Assembly: GCA_028868825.1 (NCBI GenBank)
Contig: JAGWTU010000004.1
Location: 62,001 to 126,000, forward strand
DNA from: Burkholderiales bacterium
GTDB taxonomy: Bacteria > Pseudomonadota > Gammaproteobacteria > Burkholderiales > Burkholderiaceae_C
DNA length: 64,000 nucleotides
Direction: 5' to 3'
The notes under the pieces are model-generated. The model was not told the DNA's origin. It saw nothing but the letters and a program-made list of their open reading frames with translations, and did not search any database. A program made the translations under genes and the position numbers. Below are positions 43,183 to 52,257 of this stretch, one piece after another. Position 1 is the stretch's first letter, and each line of letters starts with the position of its first letter.

Positions 43183-44916
43183 TCAGCCCGTCACCTTGCG
43201 CACCACTGCGCGGCTCAGCGCGCGCGCCTTCTGGCCCAGCGTGAAGCGCTTGAAGTTGGTCTTCACGACGCCCTCGGTGAAGGCGGTGCGCTTGCCGTAG
43301 TCGATGTCGACCTCGACGATGACCGGCCGGCCCTGCGCCGCCGTGGCATCGGCGGCGGCGATCGCGCCGGCCAGCGCCGCGTCGTCGGCGATGCGCAGAT
43401 AGACGGCGCCGACGGCCTGCGCCACGCCCTGCAGGTCGACCCGCGCCAGCACCGTGCAGGGCTTGCGGTTGTACGGGATCTCCTGCGCCTGCGAGATCTG
43501 CGACAGCTCGCCGTCGCAGAACACGTAGTAGACGATGCCCAGGCCGAGCGCGGTGGCGGTGACGATCTCCATGCAACTCATGCGGAAGCAGCCGTCGCCG
43601 ACGATGCAGTTCACCGCCACGCCCGGCCGCGCGAGCCGGGCGCCGATGGCCGCCGGCACGGCATAGCCCATCGCATTGAAGTCCGTCGGCCCGATTGCCG
43701 TGCCGGCCGTGAGCATCGGCATCAGCTCGGCCGTCAGATAGGTGTGGTTGCCGTCGTCGACCACCGTCACCGCGTCGGCCGGCGCGGCCGCGCGCAGCGC
43801 GTCGAAGAAGCGCGCCGGGTTGACGCGGCCGCGGCTGTCGTGGTCGTACCAGGTCTGGCGGTAGGCGCGCTTGTCGGCGGCGATGCGCTGGTGCAGCGCG
43901 CTGTCGGCCCCGCGTGCCGGCAGCGCGGCGCGCAGCGCGGCCAGCAGTTGCGGCACGACGACGCGGGCGTCGCCCGCGATCGCCACCGCGGCCGGGTAGT
44001 TGGCGTTCAGCACATGCGGGCAGATGTCGATGTGGATCAGCCGGGGCGGCACCGTGACGCCGAAGCTGCCGGTGGCGATCTCGCCGAAGCGCGCGCCGAT
44101 GGCGAGCATGACGTCGCAGCCGGCGAAGGCATTGCGAGCGGCCGGCACCGCCGAGGGCCCGAAGCCGAATCCAGTGTGCAGCGCATGGCCGCCGGGGAAA
44201 ACCGACAGGCCCTGCAGCGTCGTCGCCACCGGCGCCTGCAGATGCTCGGCCAGCGCCACGATATCGGCGGCGCAGCCATTCGCGCCCCAGCCGACGAAGA
44301 GGGCCGGCCTGCGCGCATCGCGCAGCAGCCCGACGGCGCCATCGACGAGTTCGGCCTGCGCCGGCGCGGGCAGCGGCGGCGGCGTCCAGCGCGGCAGCTC
44401 GCCGACCTCGCCGGGAAACATCTGCACGTTCATCGGCATCTCGATGAACACCGGGCCGGGCTCGCCGCTGGTGGCGATGCGGTAGGCCTCGAAGATCGTC
44501 GGCACCACGTCGGCCGTGTGCTCGATCTTGAACGTGGCCTTGGTGATGCCCTTCATGAAGGCGTGCAGGTCCATCTCGTGGAGCTGGAACTGCCAGTCGA
44601 GATCGGTGCGGATGCCGCCGCAGATCACGAGCATCGGGATGCCGTCGAGGAAGGCCTCGCCGATGCCGCTGGCGGCATGCGTGAGCCCGGCGGCCGGCAC
44701 CGTGACGAGCGTGCCCACCGAGGCCGAGAGCCGGCTCATCGCGTCGGCCATGAAGGCGCCGCCGCATTCGTGGCTGACGAGCACCGGCGTGATCAGCGCC
44801 GAGTTGTTGAGCTCGTCGTAGAGCTCGGTGTTGTGCACGCCGGGGATGCCGAAGGTGGTGCGGATGCCGAGCTGCTCGAGCGCGTGGCGGGCGAGCCAGG
44901 CTCCGGTCTTGTTCAT
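43183..44916 (-). CDS. Thiamine diphosphate-dependent enzyme, acetolactate synthase-like
   Basis: 577 aa with the three-domain fold of the ALS/benzoylformate decarboxylase family. N-terminal domain with catalytic Glu (SHECGGAF, E50), central domain (about 190-330), and C-terminal ThDP domain with GDGCFRMSCMEIVTATALG in part. The metal motif ends in FCDGELSQ, where the usual Asn is replaced by Asp. The exact substrate is not clear; it is unlikely to be the biosynthetic IlvB, since no small subunit adjoins. The ATG overlaps the stop of the upstream GNAT gene, so the two are co-expressed. Confidence 0.82.
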   Translation of the reverse strand: MNKTGAWLARHALEQLGIRTTFGIPGVHNTELYDELNNSALITPVLVSHECGGAFMADAMSRLSASVGTLVTVPAAGLTHAASGIGEAFLDGIPMLVICGGIRTDLDWQFQLHEMDLHAFMKGITKATFKIEHTADVVPTIFEAYRIATSGEPGPVFIEMPMNVQMFPGEVGELPRWTPPPLPAPAQAELVDGAVGLLRDARRPALFVGWGANGCAADIVALAEHLQAPVATTLQGLSVFPGGHALHTGFGFGPSAVPAARNAFAGCDVMLAIGARFGEIATGSFGVTVPPRLIHIDICPHVLNANYPAAVAIAGDARVVVPQLLAALRAALPARGADSALHQRIAADKRAYRQTWYDHDSRGRVNPARFFDALRAAAPADAVTVVDDGNHTYLTAELMPMLTAGTAIGPTDFNAMGYAVPAAIGARLARPGVAVNCIVGDGCFRMSCMEIVTATALGLGIVYYVFCDGELSQISQAQEIPYNRKPCTVLARVDLQGVAQAVGAVYLRIADDAALAGAIAAADATAAQGRPVIVEVDIDYGKRTAFTEGVVKTNFKRFTLGQKARALSRAVVRKVTG

Positions 44917-45398
44917 TGCCGCGGCTCCCCGCGGCCCGGCTTGGCCATCTGCGCGAGCCGCACCGTGGCCGAGTAATGCGTCAACTCGGTCAGGCGGTAG
45001 CCATGCCTTTCGTAGAACGGCACATTGCCCGCGGTGATCGGGTTCGTCGTCAGCTCGTAGCGGTCGACGTCGGCGAGCCGACGCTCGAGCGCGTGCAGCA
45101 GCGCCGAGCCGATGCCCTGGCCCTGACGGTCGGTGTCGACGACGAGGGCGCGGATCACGCACACGCGCCCGGTGACGATGCCGCGCACGGCACCGACGAT
45201 GCGATTGCCCTCGCGGGCGACGAGCGCCGTCTGCCCCTCGATGTGCTCGACGAGGTCCGCCAGCGGTTCGGCCAGCGGCGGAATCTCCTGCCCGTCCTCG
45301 AGCCGTCCGACGCGGCGCCCCTCCTCGGCGAAGGCGCGGCGCTGGATGTCGAGCATGGTCGGCGCGTCTTCGATCGACGCGGAGGTGATGGTGAGCAT
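44913..45398 (-). CDS. GNAT-family N-acetyltransferase
   Basis: 161 aa. GNAT core with the acetyl-CoA loop QGQGIGSALLHALE preceded by the strand VIRALVVD, and the late motif NVPFYERHGYRL. Acceptor unknown. Its TGA overlaps the ATG of the ThDP enzyme, implying a shared pathway or shared regulation. The start MLTITSASIED lies 69 bp from the divergent MscS gene. Confidence 0.87.
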   Translation of the reverse strand: MLTITSASIEDAPTMLDIQRRAFAEEGRRVGRLEDGQEIPPLAEPLADLVEHIEGQTALVAREGNRIVGAVRGIVTGRVCVIRALVVDTDRQGQGIGSALLHALERRLADVDRYELTTNPITAGNVPFYERHGYRLTELTHYSATVRLAQMAKPGRGEPRQ

Positions 45399-45467
45399 TG
45401 TGGATCCGCTGGGTCGTGGGCCGGCGCCATCAGCCGGGTGCCGCCGTCTGCGACAAGCATAGTCGGA

Positions 45468-46523
45468 ATGCCGGCTGCGTCCGCCTCGTCGAGCCGTCGG
45501 CGCGCGCCTGTCGTCGTCTCGCTGCTCAAGCCGCGCCTGCTGGCGCGTCTGCGCAGGCTGACGCAGTCCACGCAGACGAAATGGGACGACGCGCTCGTGC
45601 ATGCGCTCGAGTCGACGAAGACGCCGCTGATCGCCGCGATCGCGCTGTACCCGGTGGCGGCGAACCTGCTGCTGACGCCGCGCCTGGAACGCTGGGTCTA
45701 CGGTGTCGCGACGGTCGGGCTGTTCCTGCAGCTCGGGCTGTGGGCGAGCCGCTTCCTCGACCACTGGATCAAGGCCTCGCGCGAGCGCGCCATGCAGATC
45801 GACCCCGAGACCGCCACGGGGCTGGCCGCCACCAGCTTCATCGTGCGCATCGCGCTGTGGTCGCTGGTGCTGCTGGTGCTGCTCGACAACCTCGGCTTCA
45901 ACGTCACGACGCTGCTGGCGGGCCTGGGGGTGGGCGGCATCGCCGTCGGCCTGGCGCTGCAGAACATCCTGCGCGACCTCTTCTCCAGCCTGTCGATCGT
46001 CTTCGACAAGCCGTTCAGGATCGGTCATTTCATCGCCATCGACGATTTCTCGGGCACCGTCGAGAACATCGGGCTGAAGACGACGCGCATACGCAGCCTC
46101 GGCGGCGAGCTGCTGGTGTTCTCGAACACCGACCTGACGAACGCGCGGCTGCGCAACTACCGCACGATGAAGGAGCGGCGCATCGCCTTCACCTTCAACG
46201 TCACCTACGACACCACGCCCGCACAGCTCGAGGCGCTGCCGGGCATGGTGCGCGCGATCGTCGAGGGGCTGCCGCAGACGCGCTTCGATCGCGCGCATTT
46301 CAAGCGCATCGGCGAATGGGCGCTGCAGTTCGAGGTCGTCTACTGGATGCTGACGCCCGAGTACGCCAGCTACATGGACACCCAGCAGCGCCTGAACATC
46401 GCCTTGCTGCGCGCCTGCGCCGAGGCCGGCATCACCTTCGCGTTGCCGGCGCGCAGCATCGAGTGGCGCGGCGCGGGCGCGCACGCCGGCCCGGCGACCT
46501 CGGTCGCTAGTGCGTCGCCTTGA
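45468..46523 (+). CDS. Mechanosensitive ion channel, MscS family
   Basis: 351 aa. Four predicted helices in the first 190 residues, ending in the pore-lining TM3 with the Ala/Gly pattern GLGVGGIAVGLALQNILRDL, then the MscS beta domain (FDKPFRIGHFI, GTVENIGLKTTRIRS) and an alpha/beta C-terminal domain. Opens on membrane tension to release solutes. ATG 45468 is preferred; GTG 45438 in frame is possible. The 3' end overlaps the convergent uspA-type gene by 17 bp. Confidence 0.88.
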   Translation: MPAASASSSRRRAPVVVSLLKPRLLARLRRLTQSTQTKWDDALVHALESTKTPLIAAIALYPVAANLLLTPRLERWVYGVATVGLFLQLGLWASRFLDHWIKASRERAMQIDPETATGLAATSFIVRIALWSLVLLVLLDNLGFNVTTLLAGLGVGGIAVGLALQNILRDLFSSLSIVFDKPFRIGHFIAIDDFSGTVENIGLKTTRIRSLGGELLVFSNTDLTNARLRNYRTMKERRIAFTFNVTYDTTPAQLEALPGMVRAIVEGLPQTRFDRAHFKRIGEWALQFEVVYWMLTPEYASYMDTQQRLNIALLRACAEAGITFALPARSIEWRGAGAHAGPATSVASASP

Positions 46524-46902
46524 CGGCGAGCACCGGGCAGGGCACCGACAGCAGGATGTCGCGCGAGACGCTGCCGAGGATGAGCTTGCCGATCGGGCTG
46601 CGCTTGCGCAGGCCGACGATGACGAGCGTGATGTCCTGCGTCTCGGTCAGTTCGATGATTTCGTCGACGGCGCTACGGCCGCGCACGAAGCCCTTGAACT
46701 CGGCCGCGAGCCCGGACGCCGCGAGCCGCTTCTCGACCGCTTCGACTTCGCCGGCGTCGGCGAAGGCCGGATCGTCGGTCTTGTCGCCCGACACGGCGTT
46801 CACGACCAACAGGCGCTCGCCGCGCCGACCGGCGATCTCCAGGCCCTTGTCCAGGGCGGCTCGTCCTTCTGGATTCGGGGCATAGGCTACAAGAATCGTC
46901 AT
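46507..46902 (-). CDS. Universal stress protein, UspA family
   Basis: 131 aa. Rossmann-like fold with the nucleotide-binding pattern G-x2-(K/R)-x-S-P-x-G-K-x4-G-S in VGLRKRSPIGKLILGSVS, followed by PVLAVK. This suggests the ATP-binding subgroup. Start MTILVAYAPNPEGRAAL at 46902; a further in-frame ATG at 46962 adds unconserved residues. A 20-bp palindrome lies 60 bp upstream. Confidence 0.88.
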   Translation of the reverse strand: MTILVAYAPNPEGRAALDKGLEIAGRRGERLLVVNAVSGDKTDDPAFADAGEVEAVEKRLAASGLAAEFKGFVRGRSAVDEIIELTETQDITLVIVGLRKRSPIGKLILGSVSRDILLSVPCPVLAVKATH

Positions 46903-46961
46903 GCACAACTCCGCTGGGGCAACGATGACGCCGGTGCAGTCGCCGGGCGCCACGGTGGGCA

Positions 46962-46981
46962 TCGCAGCTTATCAGCTGCGA
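46962..46981. promoter_or_regulatory. 20-bp palindrome upstream of the uspA-type gene
   Basis: TCGCAGCT-TATC-AGCTGCGA: perfect 8-bp arms, 4-bp spacer, 60-79 bp before the uspA-type start. It has the shape of a dimeric regulator site; the regulator is unknown. Confidence 0.45.
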
Positions 46982-47115
46982 AGGTGGTGAACGCGATGCC
47001 GGGCAGCCGGCTCGCGGGTCGGCCGGTCGGGCCGAGGAGTCTTCGGCGGAGACCAGTACATAGGTCTAGTCTCGATGGCGCCGTTTTCTCACGGAAAACA
47101 TTCAAAACCCATGCC

Positions 47116-47127
47116 AAGTGCTTCATT
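47116..47127 (+). promoter_or_regulatory. AAGTGCTTCATT, imperfect copy of the shared element
   Basis: Differs by one base from the AAGTGCTTGATT core at 47170-47181. The 54-bp distance is close to five helical turns. Confidence 0.4.
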
Positions 47128-47166
47128 CAACACACTTTTTGATCGGACCGTTCTCTAAAAACAAGT

Positions 47167-47182
47167 TGTAAGTGCTTGATTT
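47167..47182 (+). promoter_or_regulatory. 16-bp element shared with the rne upstream region
   Basis: TGTAAGTGCTTGATTT, identical to minus-strand 2913-2898. It lies upstream of the mraZ -35 box, at about -62 to -77 from the predicted transcription start, a normal place for an activator. Confidence 0.5.
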
Positions 47183-47208
47183 GATTGATTTTTCACAGCC
47201 GAACGGCA

Positions 47209-47237
47209 TTGACCCCCGAACAAGCCTCGGTTAGAGT
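47209..47237 (+). promoter_or_regulatory. Sigma-70 promoter of the dcw cluster
   Basis: -35 TTGACC (47209-47214) and -10 TAGAGT (47232-47237) with a 17-bp spacer; five and four of six bases match consensus. The transcription start should fall near 47244, about 30 bp before the mraZ ATG. Confidence 0.65.
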
Positions 47238-47261
47238 GGGAGTAAGTGCAGATTAGTGGGA
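47237..47261 (+). promoter_or_regulatory. MraZ-type operator repeats
   Basis: TGGGA (47237), TGCAG (47247) and TGGGA (47257) occur at exact 10-bp spacing; the outer two match the known MraZ box TGGGN. They overlap the end of the -10 box, the start site and the ribosome site, so MraZ binding should repress its own operon. Confidence 0.7.
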
Positions 47262-47274
47262 AAGCAGACCAATC

Positions 47275-47709
47275 ATGAAGTTTCGGGGCGGACCGGTGCT
47301 GACGCTGGACGCGAAGGGACGGTTGACCGTGCCCTCGCGTTGGCGTGACGCGCTGATGGAGTCCGTCCAGGGCCAGATGGTCGTGGCGAAGAACGCCGAC
47401 GGTTGCCTCGGGCTGTACCCGATGCCGGTGTGGGAGCAACTCGAGGCGCACCTGCTGGCGCTGCCCAGCGAGCACGACGCCTGGCGCCGCTTCTTCATCG
47501 GCAGCGCGACCGAGGTCGACATCGATGCCGCGTCGCGCGTGCTCATCCCGCCCGAATTGCGGACCTGGGCCAAGCTGGACCGGGAAGTGAAGTTCATGGG
47601 CGTGGGTTCGTACTTCGAATTGTGGGACATCGCGAAGTACGCCGAACGCGAGGCCGAGGCCGTCGCCGTCGGCCGCCCCGATGTGCTGCGCAATCTGGTC
47701 CTCCAGTGA
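47275..47709 (+). CDS. mraZ: Transcriptional regulator MraZ
   Basis: 144 aa, two SpoVT/AbrB-like DNA-binding halves: [15 protein letters not shown] near residue 10-25 and [14 protein letters not shown] at about 83-97. Forms a ring that binds TGGGN repeats and represses the division/cell-wall cluster. ATG 47275 follows GGGAAAG. First gene of the cluster; its stop overlaps the rsmH GTG. Confidence 0.96.
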   Translation: MKFRGGPVLTLDAKGRLTVPSRWRDALMESVQGQMVVAKNADGCLGLYPMPVWEQLEAHLLALPSEHDAWRRFFIGSATEVDIDAASRVLIPPELRTWAKLDREVKFMGVGSYFELWDIAKYAEREAEAVAVGRPDVLRNLVLQ

Positions 47710-48635
47710 ACGACGCATGGACGCATACCACCGTCCTGCTCACCGAGGCCGTGGATGCCCTGGTGACGCGGACCTCCGGCGTCTATGTCGACGGCACCTT
47801 CGGCCGCGGCGGCCATGCGCGCGCGCTGCTGCAGCGGCTCGATGCGCAAGGGCGGCTGATCGCCTTCGACAAGGATCCCGAGGCGGTGGCCGCGGCGGCG
47901 CAGATCACCGATGCGCGCTTCGCGATCTGTCACGCCGGCTTCGATGCGATGGCCGGCGAGCTGGCGGCGCGGGGCATCACGCAGGTGCAGGGCGTGCTGC
48001 TGGACCTGGGCGTGAGTTCGCCGCAGATCGACAACCCCGAGCGCGGATTCAGCTTCCGCCACGACGCCCCGCTGGACATGCGCATGGACACCACGCGCGG
48101 CGAGACGGCGGCCGACTTCCTGGCACGCGCCGATGCGCGCGAGATCGCGGAGGTGATACGTGACTACGGCGAGGAACGGTTTGCTGTTCCGATTGCAAAG
48201 GCGGTTGTGGCTCGCCGCGCAGGAGGGGCGCCCCTGCGCCGCACCGGGGAGCTGGCCGCACTCGTGGCTGGTGTCGTCAAGACCCGGGAGCCGGGGCAGA
48301 ACCCCGCCACGCGCACCTTTCAAGCTCTTCGGATTCACGTCAACGCCGAGCTTGAAGCGCTCGAACAGGGGCTGAACGCGGCGCTCGCGCTGCTGGCACC
48401 CGAAGGAAGACTGGCCGTGATCAGCTTCCACTCGCTCGAGGACCGCATCGTCAAGACCTTCATCGCGCGCGAGAGCCGCGATGTCGTCGACCGCCGCGCC
48501 CCCTTCGCGCCGCCGCGCGAGCTGCGGCTGCGCGCCATCGCGCGCATCAAGCCCGGCTACGGCGAGGTCGATGCCAACCCGCGCGCCCGCTCGGCCGTGC
48601 TGCGCGTGGCCGAGCGCACCGAGGTGCCGATGTGA
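47706..48635 (+). CDS. rsmH: 16S rRNA (cytosine-1402-N4)-methyltransferase RsmH
   Basis: 309 aa SAM-dependent methyltransferase. [13 protein letters not shown] near the start, SAM motif [44 protein letters not shown], and [13 protein letters not shown] start at 47706 overlaps the mraZ TGA (GTGA); conserved sequence begins 5 residues in. Modifies the ribosomal P site; it is the usual neighbour of mraZ and ftsL. Confidence 0.95.
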   Translation: MNDAWTHTTVLLTEAVDALVTRTSGVYVDGTFGRGGHARALLQRLDAQGRLIAFDKDPEAVAAAAQITDARFAICHAGFDAMAGELAARGITQVQGVLLDLGVSSPQIDNPERGFSFRHDAPLDMRMDTTRGETAADFLARADAREIAEVIRDYGEERFAVPIAKAVVARRAGGAPLRRTGELAALVAGVVKTREPGQNPATRTFQALRIHVNAELEALEQGLNAALALLAPEGRLAVISFHSLEDRIVKTFIARESRDVVDRRAPFAPPRELRLRAIARIKPGYGEVDANPRARSAVLRVAERTEVPM

Positions 48636-48934
48636 TGCGTCTCAACGCGCTGCTGCTGCTGGGCCTGGTCGCGAGCTGCCTGCTGCTCGTGCGCACGGCC
48701 TACGAGTCGCGCCGCCTCTACGCCGAGCTCGACCACGCGCGCGCCGAGCAGGGCAAGCTCGACGCCGAATACAAGCGCCTCGAGGCCGAGGCCCAGGCCC
48801 AGGGCACGAACATGCGCGTCGACCGCGTCGCCCGCGCGCAGCTGAGGATGGCGCCGCCGGTGCGCACCGAGATCGTCGACGACACGGTGGCGGGTGCGGC
48901 GGCCTCGGCGCCGGATACCGGAGCATCGCGTTGA
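48635..48934 (+). CDS. ftsL: Cell division protein FtsL
   Basis: 99 aa bitopic protein: N-terminal transmembrane helix (about residues 4-20), then a coiled-coil periplasmic region (SRRLYAELDHARAEQGKLDAEYKRLEAEAQAQ, in pieces) and a Pro/Ala-rich end. Bridges FtsB/FtsQ and FtsWI in the divisome. ATG 48635 (TGATG overlap) or GTG 48632 (GTGA) could start it. Recognised largely by position and topology, since FtsL sequences diverge. Confidence 0.9.
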   Translation: MRLNALLLLGLVASCLLLVRTAYESRRLYAELDHARAEQGKLDAEYKRLEAEAQAQGTNMRVDRVARAQLRMAPPVRTEIVDDTVAGAAASAPDTGASR

Positions 48935-50691
48935 GCCGCCCCGCCCAGACCAGCGTGCGCAGCGTCAACTACGCGACGAGTCCGCTGCTGGCGAGCAAGA
49001 CGCCGCCCTGGCGTTCGCGCTTCGCCGTGGCGCTGCTCGCGCTCGCGTTCCTGGCGCTGCTGGGGCGCGCCGCCTTTCTGCAGATCATCGCCACCGGCTT
49101 CTACCAGGCGCAGGGCGAGAAGCGCTTCGTCCATCGCATGGACCTGCCGGCCAGCCGCGGCCGCATCCTCGACCGCAACGGCCAGGTGCTGGCCAGCAGC
49201 GTCGCGATGCCCGCGGTGCAGCTCGACATGCACAACTTCGCCGCCGACATCAACCAACGTCGCGAGCTGGCGCGGCTGATCGCGATGCCGCTGCCCGAGC
49301 TGCAGGCCAAGATCGACGCCGGCGGCCTCGGCGTCGTCGTGTTGCGCCGCCAGGTCGAGGAGCCGGTGTGGCAGCAGATCCGCGCGCTCGGCATCAAGGG
49401 CCTGATGACGACGAGCGAGTTCCAGCGCCGCTACCCCGAGGGCGAGGCCGCGGCGCATGTCGTCGGCTTCACCGGCCTGGATGGCGCGGGTCAGGAGGGT
49501 ATCGAGCTCGCGTACCAGAAGGAACTCGTCGGCCACGATGGCGCGCGCACCGTCGTGCGCGACCGCTACGGCCGCATCGTCGAGGACGTCGGCGACCAGG
49601 CCGACCCGGTCGACGGCGGCGACGTCACGCTGTCGATCGACTCGAAGGTGCAGTTCTTCGCCTACCAGCGCATCCGCGACGCGGTGATCGAACACCGCGC
49701 CCGCGCCGGCAGCATCATCGTCGTCGACACCCACACGGGCGAGGTGCTGGCGCTGGCCAACTACCCCAGCTACGACCCGATGAAGCGCAGCCATCTCTCG
49801 GGCGAGCAGCTGCGCAACCGCGCGCTCACCGACGTCTTCGAGCCGGGCTCGACGATGAAGCCGCTGATCGTCGGCTGGGCGCTGGAGACGCACCGCGTCG
49901 GCGTCGACACGATGATCCGCACGCAGCCCGGCAGCCTCGTCGTCGGGCCTCTGACGGTGCGCGACGACCATGGCTACCCGCAGCTGCCGGTCTGGCAGGT
50001 GATCCAGAAATCCAGCAACATCGGCGCCGCGCGCATCGCGCTGATGATGTCGCCGCACGAGCTGTGGGACCTGTTCAGCAGCGTCGGCTACGGCCAGCGG
50101 CCGCAGATCCATTTTCCCGGCGCCGTCACCGGTCGCCTCAAGCCCTGGAAGACCTGGCGCCCGATCGAGCAGGCGACGATGGCCTACGGCTACGGCCTCT
50201 CGGTCTCGCTGCTGCAGATGGCGCGCGCCTACACGGCGCTGGCGCGCGACGGCGACGTGATCCCGGTGACGCTGCTCAAGCAGGACCATCCGGCCGTCGG
50301 CGTCAAGGTCTTCTCGCCGACGACGGTGCAGGAGGTGCGCAAGATGCTGCGCCTGGTCGCGGCGCCCGGCGGCACGGCGCCGCAGGCGCAGACGCAGGGC
50401 TATTCGGTCGGCGGCAAGACCGGCACCGCGCACAAGTCCGAGGGCAAGGCCGGCTATGCGGCGAACAAGTACCGCGCGTGGTTCGTCGGCATGTCGCCGA
50501 TCACGGCGCCGCGCATCATCGTCGCGGTGATGGTCGACGAGCCGAGCGACGGCCACTACTTCGGCGCCGACGTCGCCGCGCCGGTGTTCAGCCAGGTCGT
50601 GCAGCAGACGCTGCGCATGATGGACGTGCCGCCCGACATCGACCTCAAGGCGCCGGTGATCGTCACGCAGCCGGCCGGGGAGAACTTCTAG
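48931..50691 (+). CDS. ftsI: Peptidoglycan D,D-transpeptidase FtsI (PBP3)
   Basis: 586 aa class B penicillin-binding protein that cross-links septal peptidoglycan. Transmembrane helix at about residues 28-50, dimerisation domain with RGRILDRNG, and transpeptidase domain with nucleophile in PGSTMKP (S307), KSSNIG (SxN) and GGKTGTAHK (KTG). The start is TTG 48931, overlapping the ftsL stop as TTGA; no suitable ATG lies nearby. Stop abuts the murE ATG. Confidence 0.95.
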   Translation: MSRPAQTSVRSVNYATSPLLASKTPPWRSRFAVALLALAFLALLGRAAFLQIIATGFYQAQGEKRFVHRMDLPASRGRILDRNGQVLASSVAMPAVQLDMHNFAADINQRRELARLIAMPLPELQAKIDAGGLGVVVLRRQVEEPVWQQIRALGIKGLMTTSEFQRRYPEGEAAAHVVGFTGLDGAGQEGIELAYQKELVGHDGARTVVRDRYGRIVEDVGDQADPVDGGDVTLSIDSKVQFFAYQRIRDAVIEHRARAGSIIVVDTHTGEVLALANYPSYDPMKRSHLSGEQLRNRALTDVFEPGSTMKPLIVGWALETHRVGVDTMIRTQPGSLVVGPLTVRDDHGYPQLPVWQVIQKSSNIGAARIALMMSPHELWDLFSSVGYGQRPQIHFPGAVTGRLKPWKTWRPIEQATMAYGYGLSVSLLQMARAYTALARDGDVIPVTLLKQDHPAVGVKVFSPTTVQEVRKMLRLVAAPGGTAPQAQTQGYSVGGKTGTAHKSEGKAGYAANKYRAWFVGMSPITAPRIIVAVMVDEPSDGHYFGADVAAPVFSQVVQQTLRMMDVPPDIDLKAPVIVTQPAGENF

Positions 50692-52257
50692 ATGGCGCCG
50701 CAGACGCTGCCATCGGCCGTCGCCGCCGCGAGCTGGCTCGCCGTGCGCGTCACCGCGACGCTGCGCACCGACAGCCGCGCCGTGCGCGCCGGCGACGGCT
50801 TCCTCGCCTGGCCCGGCCATGCGGGCGACGGCCGCCGCCATGTCGGCGCGGCGTTGGCCGCCGGTGCCGCGGCCTGCCTCGTCGAAGCCGAGGGCGCTGC
50901 GACCTATGGCTTCGACGACGCGCGCATCGCCGCGCTGCCGCGGCTCAAGGAGAACGCCGGCGCGGTCGCTGCGGCCTGCTTCGGAGACCCCGGCGCGCGG
51001 CTGGAGATCGTCGCCGCCACCGGCACCAACGGCAAGACGAGCACGGCCTGGTGGACGGCGCAGGCGCTGACGCAGCTGGGCCGGCGCTGCGGTTTCGTCG
51101 GCACCCTCGGCGCGGGCGAGCCGCCGCGCCTGGACGGCCAGCCGGAGATGGCGATCGAAGCCACCGGGTTGACGACGCCCGACGCGGTGACGCTGCAGCG
51201 CGAGTTCAAGCGCTTTGCCGACGCCGGCTTGGCGGCTTGCGCGATCGAGGCCTCGTCGATCGGCCTCGTCGAGCATCGGCTCGCGGCGGCGCCGATCAAG
51301 GTCGCGCTGTACACGAACTTCACGCGCGACCACCTCGATTTCCACGGCTCGATGACGGCGTACTGGGCGGCCAAGCGCCGGCTCTTCGACTGGCCGGGGC
51401 TGGCCGCTGCGGTCATCAACATCGACGACGAGCAGGGCGCCGCGCTGGCCATAGAACTCGGCGCCAAACTCGGTGCCGGACCCGGCGCCGGGCAGGCGCG
51501 GCGCGCGCTCGAACTCTGGACCGTTTCGACGCGGGGACCGGCGCAGGGTTCGGCGCGACTGTCGGCGCAGGGCCTGCATTACGACGCCGGGGGGCTGGCC
51601 TTCGAAGTCGTCGAGGGCGAGTCGCGCGTCGCGCTGCGCAGCCGCCTCGTCGGCGACTACAACGCGAACAACCTGCTCGTCGTCATCGGCGGGCTGCGCG
51701 CGCTCGGCGTGCCGCTGCGCGACGCCTGCGCCGCCGCCGCCGCGGTGACGCCGGTGCCGGGGCGGCTGCAGCGCGTCGCCGGCTCCGATGTCGAGGCCGA
51801 AGTCGAGGTGATCGTGGACTACGCGCACACGCCCGACGCGCTCGAACAGGTGCTGGCCGCGCTGCGCCCGCTGGCCGCGGCGCGCGGCGCGCGGCTGTGG
51901 TGCGTGTTCGGCTGCGGCGGCAACCGCGACGCCACCAAGCGCCCGCTGATGGGCGCGATTGCCGCGCGCGGCGCCGACCGCGTCGTCGTCACCAGCGACA
52001 ACCCGCGCGACGAGGCGCCCGACGCGATCCTGGCGCAGATCCTCGCCGGCGTCGTCGGTCGCGACGATGTCGAGGTCTACGAGGACCGGCGCGAGGCGAT
52101 CCGCCGCGCCGTCACCGCCGCGGCCGCCGGCGATGTCGTGCTGCTGGCCGGCAAGGGGCACGAGGATTACCAGGAAATCGCGGGCGAGCGGCGCCATTTC
52201 TCGGACCTCGAGGAAGCGGCCGCGGCGCTGCGCCTGCGTGCGGGAGCCGGCGCATGA
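50692..52257 (+). CDS. murE: UDP-MurNAc-L-Ala-D-Glu:meso-diaminopimelate ligase MurE
   Basis: 521 aa Mur ligase adding meso-DAP to the stem peptide. P-loop ATGTNGKTST, the carbamylated-lysine region MTAYWAAKRRLF, and the diaminopimelate-selecting motif DNPR in VTSDNPRDEAP; GKGHEDYQ near the C-terminus. Begins on the base after the ftsI stop and overlaps murF by 4 bp. The central insert (about 255-285) is Gly/Ala-rich and longer than in E. coli MurE (495 aa). Confidence 0.96.
   Translation: MAPQTLPSAVAAASWLAVRVTATLRTDSRAVRAGDGFLAWPGHAGDGRRHVGAALAAGAAACLVEAEGAATYGFDDARIAALPRLKENAGAVAAACFGDPGARLEIVAATGTNGKTSTAWWTAQALTQLGRRCGFVGTLGAGEPPRLDGQPEMAIEATGLTTPDAVTLQREFKRFADAGLAACAIEASSIGLVEHRLAAAPIKVALYTNFTRDHLDFHGSMTAYWAAKRRLFDWPGLAAAVINIDDEQGAALAIELGAKLGAGPGAGQARRALELWTVSTRGPAQGSARLSAQGLHYDAGGLAFEVVEGESRVALRSRLVGDYNANNLLVVIGGLRALGVPLRDACAAAAAVTPVPGRLQRVAGSDVEAEVEVIVDYAHTPDALEQVLAALRPLAAARGARLWCVFGCGGNRDATKRPLMGAIAARGADRVVVTSDNPRDEAPDAILAQILAGVVGRDDVEVYEDRREAIRRAVTAAAAGDVVLLAGKGHEDYQEIAGERRHFSDLEEAAAALRLRAGAGA

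Larger units (their letters stand above)
46903..47274. other. 372-bp divergent intergenic region between uspA-type gene and mraZ
   Basis: No gene seen. Contents in order: a perfect 20-bp palindrome at 46962-46981; an AT-rich stretch from about 47080 to 47200, unusual for this genome; two AAGTGCTT(C/G)ATT elements 54 bp apart (47116 and 47170); a sigma-70 promoter at 47209-47237; and 10-bp-spaced MraZ-type boxes before the mraZ ribosome site. Confidence 0.7.

Noticed and set aside
48718..52197. 1159-codon minus-strand frame opposite ftsI and murE
   Set aside because: No recognisable domain, and the plus strand encodes complete FtsI and MurE with all motifs.
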